From CAIQPS01 sp963783835 (GTDB lineage Bacteria; Actinomycetota; Thermoleophilia; RBG-16-64-13): 64,000 nt of DNA. The notes under the pieces are model-generated. The model was given only the letters and a program-made list of their open reading frames with translations. It searched no databases and was not told the origin of the DNA. Within the stretch, counting starts at the first letter, position 1; every line of letters begins with the position of its first letter. The position numbers and the translations under genes are program-made. The stretch covers positions 21,888-85,887 of the forward strand of contig CAWAOX010000011.1 in the NCBI GenBank assembly GCA_963783835.1, read 5' to 3'. Shown in pieces: positions 16,924-25,582 of the stretch.

Positions 16924-18714
16924 CTACATGCTCTCCGGGGCGCTCACCCCGAGAAGGTCGAGGCAACGGGATATCACCGTCCGTGTCACCAGACACAACG
17001 CGAGGCGCGACGAGGCTTCGGCCGGCGGCACTCCTATCACGCGGCAGTGCTTGTAGAACACGTGAAAATCGGCGGCCAACTCCTGGGCGTATGCGGCGAT
17101 GCGGTGCGGTGCGCGCCGTTCGGCCGAATCCTGGACGACCCAGGCGAAGGTCTCCAACCGCTTGATGAGAGCTCGCTCGTAGGCAGAGGCGAACACCGCG
17201 GGATCATCCGGGACCACGGCCGGGGTCTCGGCCGGCACGTTGCGCAGGATGCTCGCGATGCGGGCGTGCGCGTACTGAACGTAGTACACGGGATTCTCCT
17301 GCGACTGCTGCCGCGCGAGGCCCAGGTCCAGATCGAGCGTCTGGTCGTGCGAGCGCATCACCAGGAAGAAGCGGGCCGCGTCGACCCCTATGGCCTGCAC
17401 CAGTTCTCCGAGGGTGACCATCTCTCCCCGCCGGGTCGACATCTGCCGCAGTTCGCCCTGTTCGAGCAGGTTGACGAGCTGCCCGATGACGACCTCGAGG
17501 GCGCCGGGCCGCCCGGCGAGGATCTCGACGGCCGCCTTCATGCGGGGGACATACCCGTGATGGTCGGCGCCCCAGATGTTGATGAGATGGTCGAAACCCC
17601 GCTCGAGCTTGCTCTCGTGATACGCGATGTCGGCGGCGAAGTAGGTCGGCCGCCCGTTGCTCCGCACGAGCACCCGGTCTTTGTCATCACCGCGCGTGGT
17701 GGTCCGCAGCCAGACGGCGCCACCCTCCCGATAGGCCTCCCCCTTCTCTAGCAGCCCAGCGACGACCCGGTCGAGCTCACCGCCGACGTGGAGCGCGGTC
17801 TCGCTGAACCAGCAGTCGAACTCTACCCGGAACGCCGCCAGCTCTGCCCGCATCCCCTCCAGCATCAGGGCGCAGGCCCGCTGCCGGAAGAAGGCCACTG
17901 CCTCGTCGATGCCGGGATCGGCCGGCCACTCGGACTGCCCCTCCAGCTCATCGGCCTCCTCGGGCTCCTCGTCGGCGTCATCGAGGGTCGCCTCCGGCTG
18001 TCCGGCCGCCGAGACGTAGGCCGGCGCCATGTCTGCGCGGGCCGCCAAGGAGAGCGCGGCCAGGTACCGGTCGCCCACCTCGGTCTTTATCGTCTCCGCC
18101 ACATCCTTGACGTACTCCCCCTGGTAGCCGTCGGTGGGGACGGCTACGTCGATATTGAACGACTGAGCGTATCTTGCCGCCACGCTCCGGCCGAAGCGGT
18201 CCATCTGGCGACCGTAGTCGTTGATATAGAACTCGGCGGAGACCTTGGCGCCGCTGAAGGCCATCAGACGATGCAGAGCGTCGCCATAGGCCGCATAGCG
18301 GCCGTGACCCACATGCAGCGGGCCGTTGGGGTTCACGCTGACGAACTCGAGGTTCACCCAGGGATGAGGACGCTCCTCGTCACGACCGATCTGAGCTCCC
18401 TGACCGAGCATCTCGGTCATCACCTCGGCATAGGCAGCGCCGCTGAGCGTGAAATTGAGGAATCCCGGCCCCGCTACTTCTATACGCTCCACCAGCCGCG
18501 AGACGTCCGGGTCGGCGAGCAACCGATCTCGTAGCTCTTCAGCGAGTCCCTTGGGCGCGCGTTTGGCGGTCTTCGCCAGCTGCATGCAGAGCGGAGTCGC
18601 GTAGTCGCCGTGGGCCTCCTCCGCCGGGCGCTCGAGGCGGACCTCAGGCGTCTCCGCCCACCCCTGCTCCTCGGCCCAGCGGGCCGCCACTCTCTTCACG
18701 AGTTCGGTTATCAC
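16924..18714 (-). CDS. argS: Arginyl-tRNA synthetase
   Basis: Class I synthetase charging tRNA-Arg, 596 residues. HVGHGRYAAYGD is the HIGH motif, FINDYGRQ-like YINDYGRQ follows, and MSTRRGEMVTL is the KMSK-equivalent loop. The C-terminal DALR anticodon domain covers about the last 110 residues. An acidic low-complexity insert (residues about 238-262, many Asp/Glu) interrupts the catalytic domain before the ALMLEGM region; it is in frame. Start ATG at 18714, 17 bases after the channel gene. Confidence 0.97.
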   Translation of the reverse strand: MITELVKRVAARWAEEQGWAETPEVRLERPAEEAHGDYATPLCMQLAKTAKRAPKGLAEELRDRLLADPDVSRLVERIEVAGPGFLNFTLSGAAYAEVMTEMLGQGAQIGRDEERPHPWVNLEFVSVNPNGPLHVGHGRYAAYGDALHRLMAFSGAKVSAEFYINDYGRQMDRFGRSVAARYAQSFNIDVAVPTDGYQGEYVKDVAETIKTEVGDRYLAALSLAARADMAPAYVSAAGQPEATLDDADEEPEEADELEGQSEWPADPGIDEAVAFFRQRACALMLEGMRAELAAFRVEFDCWFSETALHVGGELDRVVAGLLEKGEAYREGGAVWLRTTTRGDDKDRVLVRSNGRPTYFAADIAYHESKLERGFDHLINIWGADHHGYVPRMKAAVEILAGRPGALEVVIGQLVNLLEQGELRQMSTRRGEMVTLGELVQAIGVDAARFFLVMRSHDQTLDLDLGLARQQSQENPVYYVQYAHARIASILRNVPAETPAVVPDDPAVFASAYERALIKRLETFAWVVQDSAERRAPHRIAAYAQELAADFHVFYKHCRVIGVPPAEASSRLALCLVTRTVISRCLDLLGVSAPESM

Positions 18715-18731
18715 TGGCTGTCTGGTCCTCT

Positions 18732-19754
18732 CTAGGAGTCGACTTTGGCGGGAGCGACGATGAGCTCCTCGAGCTTGGTTATCTGGGCCGGGGTGCCGAT
18801 GGCAATGATCCTGTCGCCGGTGTTCAGGTGCGAGTCGGGGGCGGGGTTGGTGGCAAAGACCCCTGTAGCGGCGCGCCTCACCGCCAGGATGGTGGCTCCC
18901 GTCCGGGAGCGGATCTCAAGGTCGCCGATAGAGCGGCCTATGGCGCAGCACTCTCCACCCAGCTCCAACTCCTCCACACGGAACTCCAACTCACCCCCGC
19001 CGGTCACCACCTCCAAGTAGTCGCTAACGAGCGGCTTGAGCATCAGGGTGGCCATCCGCTTGCCGCCGAGACCGTAGGGGGTGACCACGTTGTCGGCGCC
19101 GGCCCGCATGAGCTTGCTCACGATGTCCTCCGAGCCCGCCCTCGCGACGATGAGGAGCTTCGGGTTGAGCACCCGGGCAGAAAGCGTGAGAAAGATGTTG
19201 CCCGCATCCGATCCCAATGCTGCCACCAGGCCCTTCGCGCGCGCAATGCCCGCAATGTGCAGGACGTCGTCGGCGGTGGCGTCGCCGCTCACCGCCAGGA
19301 ACCCATCGGCCTCCGCGCGGCTCACGCTCCCCTGATCGCTGTCCACGATGACAAACGGCGCGTTGTGCGCCGCGAACTGCCGCGCGACGGCCTCCCCTAC
19401 CCGGCCGTAGCCGCAGACGATGAAGTGCGCGTCCAGCTTGTCCACCTGCCTCTTCACCGCCCTTCTCCGGAACACGCCTGTGAGTTGCCCGCCGATAACA
19501 AACTCGACCATCCGCCCGATGCCGTAGAGGATGGTGCCCACGCCTCCGATGATCAGGAGCAGCGTGAAGATCTGGCCCGCCTGAGAGAGCGGGTGCACCT
19601 CTCCGAACCCGACCGTGAAGATAGTGGTCACGGTCATGTAGAGGGAGTCTAGCAGGCTCCAGCCCTCGATCAGGGCATAGCCGACGGTGCCTATCACGAT
19701 GATCGCAAGGATCGCCGCGATGACGATGAGCCCGGTCTTCAACTCCCCACGCAT
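18732..19754 (-). CDS. Potassium channel with TrkA-N/TrkA-C regulatory domains
   Basis: MthK/Kch-type channel, 340 residues. An N-terminal membrane helix (about 7-28), a pore helix and selectivity filter in TTIFTVGFGEV, and a second helix (about 62-85) precede an RCK domain. The RCK nucleotide-binding loop is VCGYGRVGEAVA. A TrkA-C domain ends the protein. The filter reads TVGFGE where TVGYGD is standard; Tyr to Phe is tolerated in K+ channels and the acid is kept as Glu. Sixteen bases after rlmH in the same leftward run. Confidence 0.9.
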   Translation of the reverse strand: MRGELKTGLIVIAAILAIIVIGTVGYALIEGWSLLDSLYMTVTTIFTVGFGEVHPLSQAGQIFTLLLIIGGVGTILYGIGRMVEFVIGGQLTGVFRRRAVKRQVDKLDAHFIVCGYGRVGEAVARQFAAHNAPFVIVDSDQGSVSRAEADGFLAVSGDATADDVLHIAGIARAKGLVAALGSDAGNIFLTLSARVLNPKLLIVARAGSEDIVSKLMRAGADNVVTPYGLGGKRMATLMLKPLVSDYLEVVTGGGELEFRVEELELGGECCAIGRSIGDLEIRSRTGATILAVRRAATGVFATNPAPDSHLNTGDRIIAIGTPAQITKLEELIVAPAKVDS

Positions 19755-19770
19755 GCCGCCTCAGAACTGA

Positions 19771-20235
19771 CTAGTGGTGGTACGGCTCTCCGCGCTCGAT
19801 GCGGATGGCCCGGTACAACTGCTCCAGAACGATACACCGTGCCATCTGATGAGGGAATGTCAGACGCGAAAGAGACCAGCGCTGGTCCGCCGCGGCGAGG
19901 ACGCGCGCGTCAAGGCCCGAGGCTCCGCCCAGGAGGAACTGGAAATGACTCTGACCATGCAGCTTCCTCTGGGCGAGGAACGCGCTCCACTCCTCCGAGG
20001 AGTACTGCTGCCCCCGGCTGTCGAGAGCGATGGTATAGGCCCCTTTGCGCAGCAGGCCAAGCAACGCCGTCCCCTCTTTGGCCCGGGCGTTGTCCTCTCC
20101 CCCGGCAAGAGCCGTCTCGGTTACTTCGAAGACCTCGACCTCGGCGTACGGCCGCATGAGTCCCTCGTAGTGGCGCCAGGCAGGCTGATACTCCCGAGCG
20201 AGCCGCCCCACACAGACAAGAGTGAGCCGCGTCAA
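19771..20235 (-). CDS. rlmH: 23S rRNA pseudouridine-1915 N3-methyltransferase
   Basis: SPOUT-fold methyltransferase acting on helix 69 of 23S rRNA in the 70S ribosome, 154 residues (family about 155). The SAM-binding trefoil-knot motifs are seen: LDSRGQQYSSEEWSAFL, FLLGGASGLD, and the C-terminal FPHQMARCIVLEQLYRAIRI followed by GEPYHH. Eighteen bases after the DUF4388 gene. Confidence 0.96.
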   Translation of the reverse strand: MTRLTLVCVGRLAREYQPAWRHYEGLMRPYAEVEVFEVTETALAGGEDNARAKEGTALLGLLRKGAYTIALDSRGQQYSSEEWSAFLAQRKLHGQSHFQFLLGGASGLDARVLAAADQRWSLSRLTFPHQMARCIVLEQLYRAIRIERGEPYHH

Positions 20236-20253
20236 CCTCGCTCCCCGCGGCGT

Positions 20254-20952
20254 TTAGATGAAGGAGAGGTCGTCGGGGTCGTCGTCTTCGCGGACCACCG
20301 CCCGCTTGCGGCGGCGGCCCCCGAAACTGGAGTCCTTGAGGACGCTCGGCATGTTGCGCCACAGACAGATATCCTGCTTGAGATAGCGCGCTTTGATCTT
20401 GTCGGAGCACTCCAACGTGCAGCTCAGGCACAGCTCTTCCTCGACGAGAACCTTCTCCCGGCGCGGCCTCTCCCCCTCGTCTACCCTTCGGTAGGCGTCA
20501 AGTAGCAGGTTCTCTACAGAGGTGGACGGCACCACCCGGAAATGGATGCCCCGCGCAGGCACGACGAACCGGAAGGTCCCCGTGCTCCAGTACATCAACT
20601 GCATCACTTGGTCTGCAGCATGCCGGTCGACGATAGACACCAGAGTCGGCGCGTCGGCGTGGGCCGCCTGCAGAAGGTGCGCCATAAGCGGCTGGCCCTC
20701 ATCGTCGCTGGACCACCTCATCCAGCATTCCTTGACCTCGGTCTCGGTCAGCGCGCCGGCGGCGACAAGCCGGGGTCCGAGGTCCTCATCGGCCTGGGCA
20801 AGGCTGATCGCCTCGATCCGTCCCGCCGACAGGTACACGGCCCCTTGCTCCTCGAAGTCCTGTATCTCGAGCACGCCCGTCCGCCGCTGCGTCGCGAGGA
20901 ACTGCAGCACACCAAAAAGCGGGAACTCGGCTATGTCTCCCCAGAGGATCAC
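20254..20952 (-). CDS. DUF4388 (PATAN-type) domain protein
   Basis: Cytosolic 232-residue protein from a GTG with GGAGAAGA upstream. The N-terminal about 110 residues match the DUF4388 pattern (GDIAEFPLFGVLQFLATQRRTG, then VYLSAGRIEAI), found in bacterial signalling and gliding-type proteins. A central part (about 115-165) repeats a winged, beta-rich pattern. The tail holds four cysteines (two in CLSCTLEC) and a basic then acidic end. It heads the rlmH-channel-argS-mutM run. Function unknown. Confidence 0.7.
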   Translation of the reverse strand: MILWGDIAEFPLFGVLQFLATQRRTGVLEIQDFEEQGAVYLSAGRIEAISLAQADEDLGPRLVAAGALTETEVKECWMRWSSDDEGQPLMAHLLQAAHADAPTLVSIVDRHAADQVMQLMYWSTGTFRFVVPARGIHFRVVPSTSVENLLLDAYRRVDEGERPRREKVLVEEELCLSCTLECSDKIKARYLKQDICLWRNMPSVLKDSSFGGRRRKRAVVREDDDPDDLSFI

Positions 20953-21041
20953 TCTTCTCCGATTCTAACGCATCAGCCTTTCACTCATATCGGCACGAAG
21001 CCGCGGTGGACTAGAGGCTGCAGGCAACCGGTCCGGGCCCC

Positions 21042-21070
21042 TTGACACGGGGAGTGACAGCACCGAAAAT
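21042..21070 (+). promoter_or_regulatory. Candidate promoter of the DUF485-actP pair
   Basis: TTGACA at 21042-21047, a 17-base spacer and GAAAAT (four of six consensus) at 21065-21070, about 80 bases before the small membrane gene. Confidence 0.5.
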
Positions 21071-21155
21071 ACCCAGGGGCGTTTTTGCAAGCGGCAGAGA
21101 CGTAAACCATAGGTGGCCCGATGCGGTCGCCTGTGCATTTGGGAGGGGGATGCGC

Positions 21156-21437
21156 ATGCTCCACGAGCCTGCAGCGGTACACGGCGTAGACGAGGCGGCT
21201 GCCTACAAGCGGCGCCTTGGACTCAAGATGCTGGCCTTCTACACCGTGCTCTACGTGATCTTCATCATCATCAACGTCGTTTGGCCCAAAGCGATGGGCG
21301 TTATCGTAGTCGCCGGCCTGAATCTCGCGATCATCTACGGCTTCGCGCTGATCATCATAGCCCTCCTTCTCGCCCTCCTCTACAACTGGCTGTGCACCAG
21401 GCACGAGAAGACCTTCGAGACCGAGGGGAAGGCCTGA
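21156..21437 (+). CDS. DUF485-type small membrane protein of acetate symporter
   Basis: A 93-residue protein with two membrane helices (about 20-42 and 46-75), matching the small YjcH/DUF485 partner found just upstream of ActP-type symporters. Two in-frame ATGs exist (21150 and 21156); the second is at a better distance from GGGAGGGGG. The stop is one base before the symporter start, so the two are coupled. The partner is thought to help assembly or regulation of the carrier (family knowledge). Confidence 0.8.
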   Translation: MLHEPAAVHGVDEAAAYKRRLGLKMLAFYTVLYVIFIIINVVWPKAMGVIVVAGLNLAIIYGFALIIIALLLALLYNWLCTRHEKTFETEGKA

Positions 21438-21438
21438 C

Positions 21439-23421
21439 ATGGGGGAAGTCTCTGCTCTAGCCGTAGTAATCTTCATCGTAATAGTCGGGCTTGTCCTTTT
21501 CGTATCCTTCTACACAGCCCGGCGGTCTCGCTCCGCCAGCGGATACTACGCAGCGGGTGGACGGATCCACTGGGGGGTCAACGGCATCGCCTTCGCCGGG
21601 GACTACCTATCGGCGGCGTCCTTCCTCGGCATCTGCGGGCTGATCGCCACTGCCGGCTACGACGGCTTCCTCTACTCGATCGGCTACCTGGCCGGCTGGG
21701 TCGTAGCCCTTTTCATCGTTGCCGAGCCCATGCGGCGACTCGGACGCTACACCTTCACCGACGCGCTGGACGCGAAGTTCAACAAGCGCAAAGTCAAGCT
21801 CTTCGCTGCTCTTGCGACCCTTATCGTCTCCATCTTCTACCTCATCCCGCAGATGGTAGGGGCCGGTGTGCTCATCGAGCCGCTGCTCGGCTTCCCGTAC
21901 TGGGTAGGGGTAGTCCTGGTGGGCGTCATCGTCATAACGATCGTCGCTACAGCGGGCATGACGTCGACCACGTACGTGCAGTTCATCAAGGGCTCCCTCC
22001 TGATCGTCTTCGCTCTCGTGATCGTGATCGCCCTCCTCGTGCGTGGTCTTTCGACCGCCCCCGATCAGGGAGGCAAAGTCCCGTTCTATGAGTACAAGAC
22101 GATCACCGCGACCCAGACGAACGGCGTGATAACGCCTACCGACCCCGCCTACACTGTGGCCGGCACGCACGACGTACAGGCGAAAGACAAGGTCACCACC
22201 TTCGTTCAACTCCAGCATGAGGGCGTCGCCACCTGGTGGAAGGCCACCGCCGCCGCGGATGCCGTGACCCTGCACGAGACCCAGGAGGTCGTCGTTCAGG
22301 AAGACGGCGCCAAGTACATCAACGGCGCGCCGGCGTCCGACGACAACCAGTTGCGGCTGGTAGGGAACATGAGCCGCATCGAAGGGGAAACGGAGGCCAA
22401 CACCGGGGCTCTGAGTCCTTTCAGCTACCTGGCCAAGATCGGGGCGCCTGATAGCACGGTCGGTCTTTGGAAGAAAGCCGCCTGGACGGAAGCCGGTCAA
22501 TCGATCTCGGTGTACTACGAGTCCCCCGTCCCGGGAGACAGGGTGACGCGGCCCGGCCTGAGCTTCAAAGTGGAGGGGTCCTGGGTCGACCGGCTCGATT
22601 TCGTCTCTCTGATGATCGCGCTGTTCTTGGGTACCGCGGCCCTGCCGCATATCCTCATCCGTTACTACACCGTTCCCAGCCAGAGGGCGGCGCGGAAGTC
22701 GACCGTGGTGGCCATCGCCGCCATCGGCTTCTTCTACGTTCTGACGCTCTTCCTCGGATTGGGGGCGATGACCAACGCCACCATCAACGTGCTTGACAAC
22801 AACATGTCGGCACCGCTGCTGGCGAAGTCGTTCGGGACCTTCCTCTTCGCGATGATCTCCGCCATCGCGTTTGCCACCGTGCTGGGTACGGTGAGCGGGC
22901 TCATCATCGCCGCCTCAGGTGCGGTCGCACATGACCTCATGGACCGCTTCGGAGGCCTTATCAAGACCGAGCGCCAGAAGGTCGTGGCCGGTCGCGTAAG
23001 CGCCTTCGTGGTCGGCGGCATCGCGATCCTCCTGGGACTCGCGTTCCAGGGAATCAACGTGTCGTTCCTGGTAGGTCTCGCCTTCGCCGTCGCGGCCTCG
23101 GCCAACCTGCCCTGCATCATCATGATGCTGTTCTGGAAGCGAACGACCTCCACGGGGATGGTCGCCTCGATCATCGTGGGCATCGTCGTCTCGGTCGGTA
23201 TCATCGTGTTCTCGCCCACCGCATGGGAACTGTACGGGTTGAACCCCGCCGATGCGCCGATCCCGCTCAAGAACCCGGGCATCATCTCCATCCCGCTGAG
23301 CTTCCTCGCCATCTATCTGGTGTCGAAGATGACAAAGCCGGACATGATGGAGGAGCACCGCGCAAGTGCCCCGAAGGTCACGGCACCGGAGCAGATCGCG
23401 GGAACCGTGCCGGCGGAATAG
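21439..23421 (+). CDS. actP: ActP-like sodium/solute symporter with extra loop
   Basis: Sodium:solute symporter family carrier for acetate or related monocarboxylates, 660 residues with about 13 membrane helices. The start AxGRxxHWGVNGIAFAGDYLSAASFLGI is typical of ActP. It is roughly 110 residues longer than E. coli ActP (about 549). The excess is a hydrophilic segment (about 205-365) between two membrane helices, rich in Thr, Glu and Gln, which by position would be outside the membrane. After it the conserved IALFLGTAALPHILIRYYTVPS resumes. A large hairpin terminator follows. Substrate is inferred; SatP-type acetate carrier next door supports acetate. Confidence 0.88.
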   Translation: MGEVSALAVVIFIVIVGLVLFVSFYTARRSRSASGYYAAGGRIHWGVNGIAFAGDYLSAASFLGICGLIATAGYDGFLYSIGYLAGWVVALFIVAEPMRRLGRYTFTDALDAKFNKRKVKLFAALATLIVSIFYLIPQMVGAGVLIEPLLGFPYWVGVVLVGVIVITIVATAGMTSTTYVQFIKGSLLIVFALVIVIALLVRGLSTAPDQGGKVPFYEYKTITATQTNGVITPTDPAYTVAGTHDVQAKDKVTTFVQLQHEGVATWWKATAAADAVTLHETQEVVVQEDGAKYINGAPASDDNQLRLVGNMSRIEGETEANTGALSPFSYLAKIGAPDSTVGLWKKAAWTEAGQSISVYYESPVPGDRVTRPGLSFKVEGSWVDRLDFVSLMIALFLGTAALPHILIRYYTVPSQRAARKSTVVAIAAIGFFYVLTLFLGLGAMTNATINVLDNNMSAPLLAKSFGTFLFAMISAIAFATVLGTVSGLIIAASGAVAHDLMDRFGGLIKTERQKVVAGRVSAFVVGGIAILLGLAFQGINVSFLVGLAFAVAASANLPCIIMMLFWKRTTSTGMVASIIVGIVVSVGIIVFSPTAWELYGLNPADAPIPLKNPGIISIPLSFLAIYLVSKMTKPDMMEEHRASAPKVTAPEQIAGTVPAE

Positions 23422-23444
23422 CACCCGCCGCTGTCGCAGACAAG

Positions 23445-23482
23445 AAAAGCCGCCGGATGCGATCCCGCATCCGGCGGCTTTT
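23445..23482. terminator. Bidirectional terminator between actP and satP
   Basis: Perfect 17-bp inverted repeat (AAAAGCCGCCGGATGCG and its complement) with a 4-base loop, flanked by A- and T-rich ends, between convergent genes. Confidence 0.85.
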
Positions 23483-23512
23483 CTCTTTTCCCGCGATTGT
23501 CTGGTCCTGCCG

Positions 23513-24568
23513 CTAGAACACGTCCTTCGCGCGCAACGGGTAACCCGTGTATCCCGCCGTGGCGTAGTACACCGCCCGGTCGAAGAAGCGGCCGAGTTCC
23601 CGGTTCAGGTCCACCGCCCGCTGTAAGTCCATCGCCGACTCCCACACGCCGTGCGTCCGGGCCGACATCCAGATCTCGCGCTTGAGCAGGAGAATGGCAC
23701 TGACCAGTTCGGGCAACGGCAAGCCCTGGGCCGCGCGAGTGGTGCCCAGCTTGTAGAAAAAGGTGCCGATATCGGATTCGCTCGGCTTTCCGGTGAAGTA
23801 CTCCTCGACCTGAGTCAATGCGAACTCACTGGCCGTGACCAACTCTTCATCGCTGACCACTCCGTATGAGGGGGTCTGCGGACTGACCCGGAGGGCGTCC
23901 AGCCACATAGTGGCGATCTCTTCCCCGAAGTCCTGGACGAAACCCGTGGGCAGTTGGCTGACCGGCCCGAGGGGAAGGAGCACGCGCTTGTAGGTCTCGT
24001 TGAGGATCTGGGCCATGGCTGCATACACCGCGGCGAGCCCGACAAAGATCCCCTCATATCCGGCGATCTTGCCCACCGTGGCCCCGGCGCCAAAATCACG
24101 AGCGGCGAGCAGGAAGAACAGGATGGTGAGCGAACCGAACACCACCTGCAGGGCCCGGTTCAACTTGAGCGTCCCGACGAACATATAGGCGGTGAAGACG
24201 CCCCAGGCCACGAAGAACCACGCCAGGGCGGTCTCACTGGTAGCGGTGGCGGCGCTGGCCCCCTCGAATATCGTGGGGAAGAGCCAGATACCGGCCAGAG
24301 TGAGCCAGAAGAAACCGTAGGACGTGAACGCGAGCGTCCCGAACGTGTTGTTCTTCCTCCACTCCATCACGCCCGCGATGATCTGCGCCATCCCCCCGTA
24401 GAAGATGCCCATGGCGAGGATCATGGCGTTGAGTTCGAAGAACCCGGCGTTGTGAAGGTTGAGAAGGACAGTGGTAAGGCCGAACCCCATGAGCCCCAGA
24501 GGGGCAGGGTTCGCGTTCGTGTCCAGTAGTTTGGTGACTGTATCGGTGGAGGCGAATGGATTAGCCAT
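23513..24568 (-). CDS. SatP/YaaH acetate transporter fused to an RsbRD-like domain
   Basis: A 351-residue fusion. Residues 1-200 are a GPR1/FUN34/YaaH (SatP) acetate-succinate carrier: the hallmark NPAPLGLMGFG near residue 20 and six membrane helices. Residues about 205-345 are soluble and helical, with the pattern of the RsbRD N-terminal domain: a conserved tryptophan in IATMWLDALR, LGTTRAAQGLPLPELVSAI, and a helical end. SatP proteins normally end after the sixth helix. The soluble domain probably faces the cytoplasm and might sense or signal carrier state (inference). There is no sign of a frameshift or gene join error: codon use is even and the frame continuous. Confidence 0.82.
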   Translation of the reverse strand: MANPFASTDTVTKLLDTNANPAPLGLMGFGLTTVLLNLHNAGFFELNAMILAMGIFYGGMAQIIAGVMEWRKNNTFGTLAFTSYGFFWLTLAGIWLFPTIFEGASAATATSETALAWFFVAWGVFTAYMFVGTLKLNRALQVVFGSLTILFFLLAARDFGAGATVGKIAGYEGIFVGLAAVYAAMAQILNETYKRVLLPLGPVSQLPTGFVQDFGEEIATMWLDALRVSPQTPSYGVVSDEELVTASEFALTQVEEYFTGKPSESDIGTFFYKLGTTRAAQGLPLPELVSAILLLKREIWMSARTHGVWESAMDLQRAVDLNRELGRFFDRAVYYATAGYTGYPLRAKDVF

Positions 24569-24665
24569 CTTTCGTGTCTACTCTCCTTTGCTCAAGCGGG
24601 TCCGGAACACTGCTGCCGGCCGCTTCCGCTACCCCCCCTCAGGGTGCACGTCCGAGCAGCGCGAC

Positions 24666-24694
24666 AATATACTTAGACAGACCGGGGTTGTCCA
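24666..24694 (-). promoter_or_regulatory. Promoter of the satP-RsbRD fusion gene
   Basis: On the minus strand TGGACA (-35), a 17-base spacer and TATATT (-10), each five of six to consensus, about 100 bases before the start at 24568. Confidence 0.6.
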
Positions 24695-24781
24695 CCTCTG
24701 CGCGGGATTCTTGTAGAATGTCCGCTGGTCTGGGTTCGACGCGAAGGAGCTTCTTGCTGGGCCGAGAGGACGCCGTCTCCT

Positions 24782-25573
24782 GTGAGTGAAACGATCCGCA
24801 TAGACTTGCACTGCCACTCGTCGGCCAGCGACGGCGATCACTCGCCGGCGAATGTGGCGAGGCGGCTGGCCGACATCGGGGTCACGTGGGCCTCCCTGAC
24901 CGACCACAACACGGTGGAAGGGCAGGATGAGTTCCGAGCGGCCCTGGGACGACACGGCATCGCCTATATCCCAGGGGTCGAGATCGACGCCCGGTCGCCG
25001 TTCGGAGTTCTTCACGTGCTCGCGTACGGCATCGATCTGAATAACGCGCCCCTGCTGGCCGTACTGCGTACCGTACGAGAGCCGTGGCGGTCATCGGCCC
25101 GCCGTTGGCTCGATAGGATCCGTTCCCCGCGTCGAGACTCCGAGTCGTTCGCGGCCCCCTGCGAACCGGCCGAAACGAACGGCGGACCGCAGGGCCCGCT
25201 GACCACACAGCGAGCCATCTGTCTTGTGCATGAGGCTGGAGGACTCACTTTCCTCGCCCATCCGCTCGAGAGTCTGCGAAGCTTCAAGAGGCTCGAGGAA
25301 GCCCTCGATCTCCTGCAGGCGGAGGGACTGGACGGACTCGAAGTTTTCCACAAGTCGTATCCTGAGGGCGTTCGGGCCGCGCTTCTGGCGCTGGCCGCGA
25401 GGCGGGGCCTCGTCCCTACAGGAGGCAGCGATTTTCATGGTCTGGCCCACTCCGACGGGGCAAGCCTCGGCGTCGACGTGCCCGTTGAAGAATGGGATCG
25501 CATGGTCAAGTATCTAGGGAAACTGCGGGGGCCGGTGTCTTTGGCGGCCTCCGGAAGCAAGAAGACGAACTGA
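24782..25573 (+). CDS. PHP-domain phosphoesterase
   Basis: PHP-family metal-dependent phosphoesterase, 263 residues, GTG start. Metal ligands are in place: DLHCHSSASDG at the N-terminus, TDHNT, PGVEID, a His in FLAHPLE and the final GSDFHG. This layout is that of YciV/RNase AM-type enzymes, which act on 3',5'-nucleoside bisphosphates or RNA 5' ends. The middle (about 108-145) is a charged insertion that interrupts the usual helical subdomain. Ends 9 bases before the large sensor gene. Confidence 0.85.
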   Translation: MSETIRIDLHCHSSASDGDHSPANVARRLADIGVTWASLTDHNTVEGQDEFRAALGRHGIAYIPGVEIDARSPFGVLHVLAYGIDLNNAPLLAVLRTVREPWRSSARRWLDRIRSPRRDSESFAAPCEPAETNGGPQGPLTTQRAICLVHEAGGLTFLAHPLESLRSFKRLEEALDLLQAEGLDGLEVFHKSYPEGVRAALLALAARRGLVPTGGSDFHGLAHSDGASLGVDVPVEEWDRMVKYLGKLRGPVSLAASGSKKTN

Positions 25574-25582
25574 GGAGGGGGT

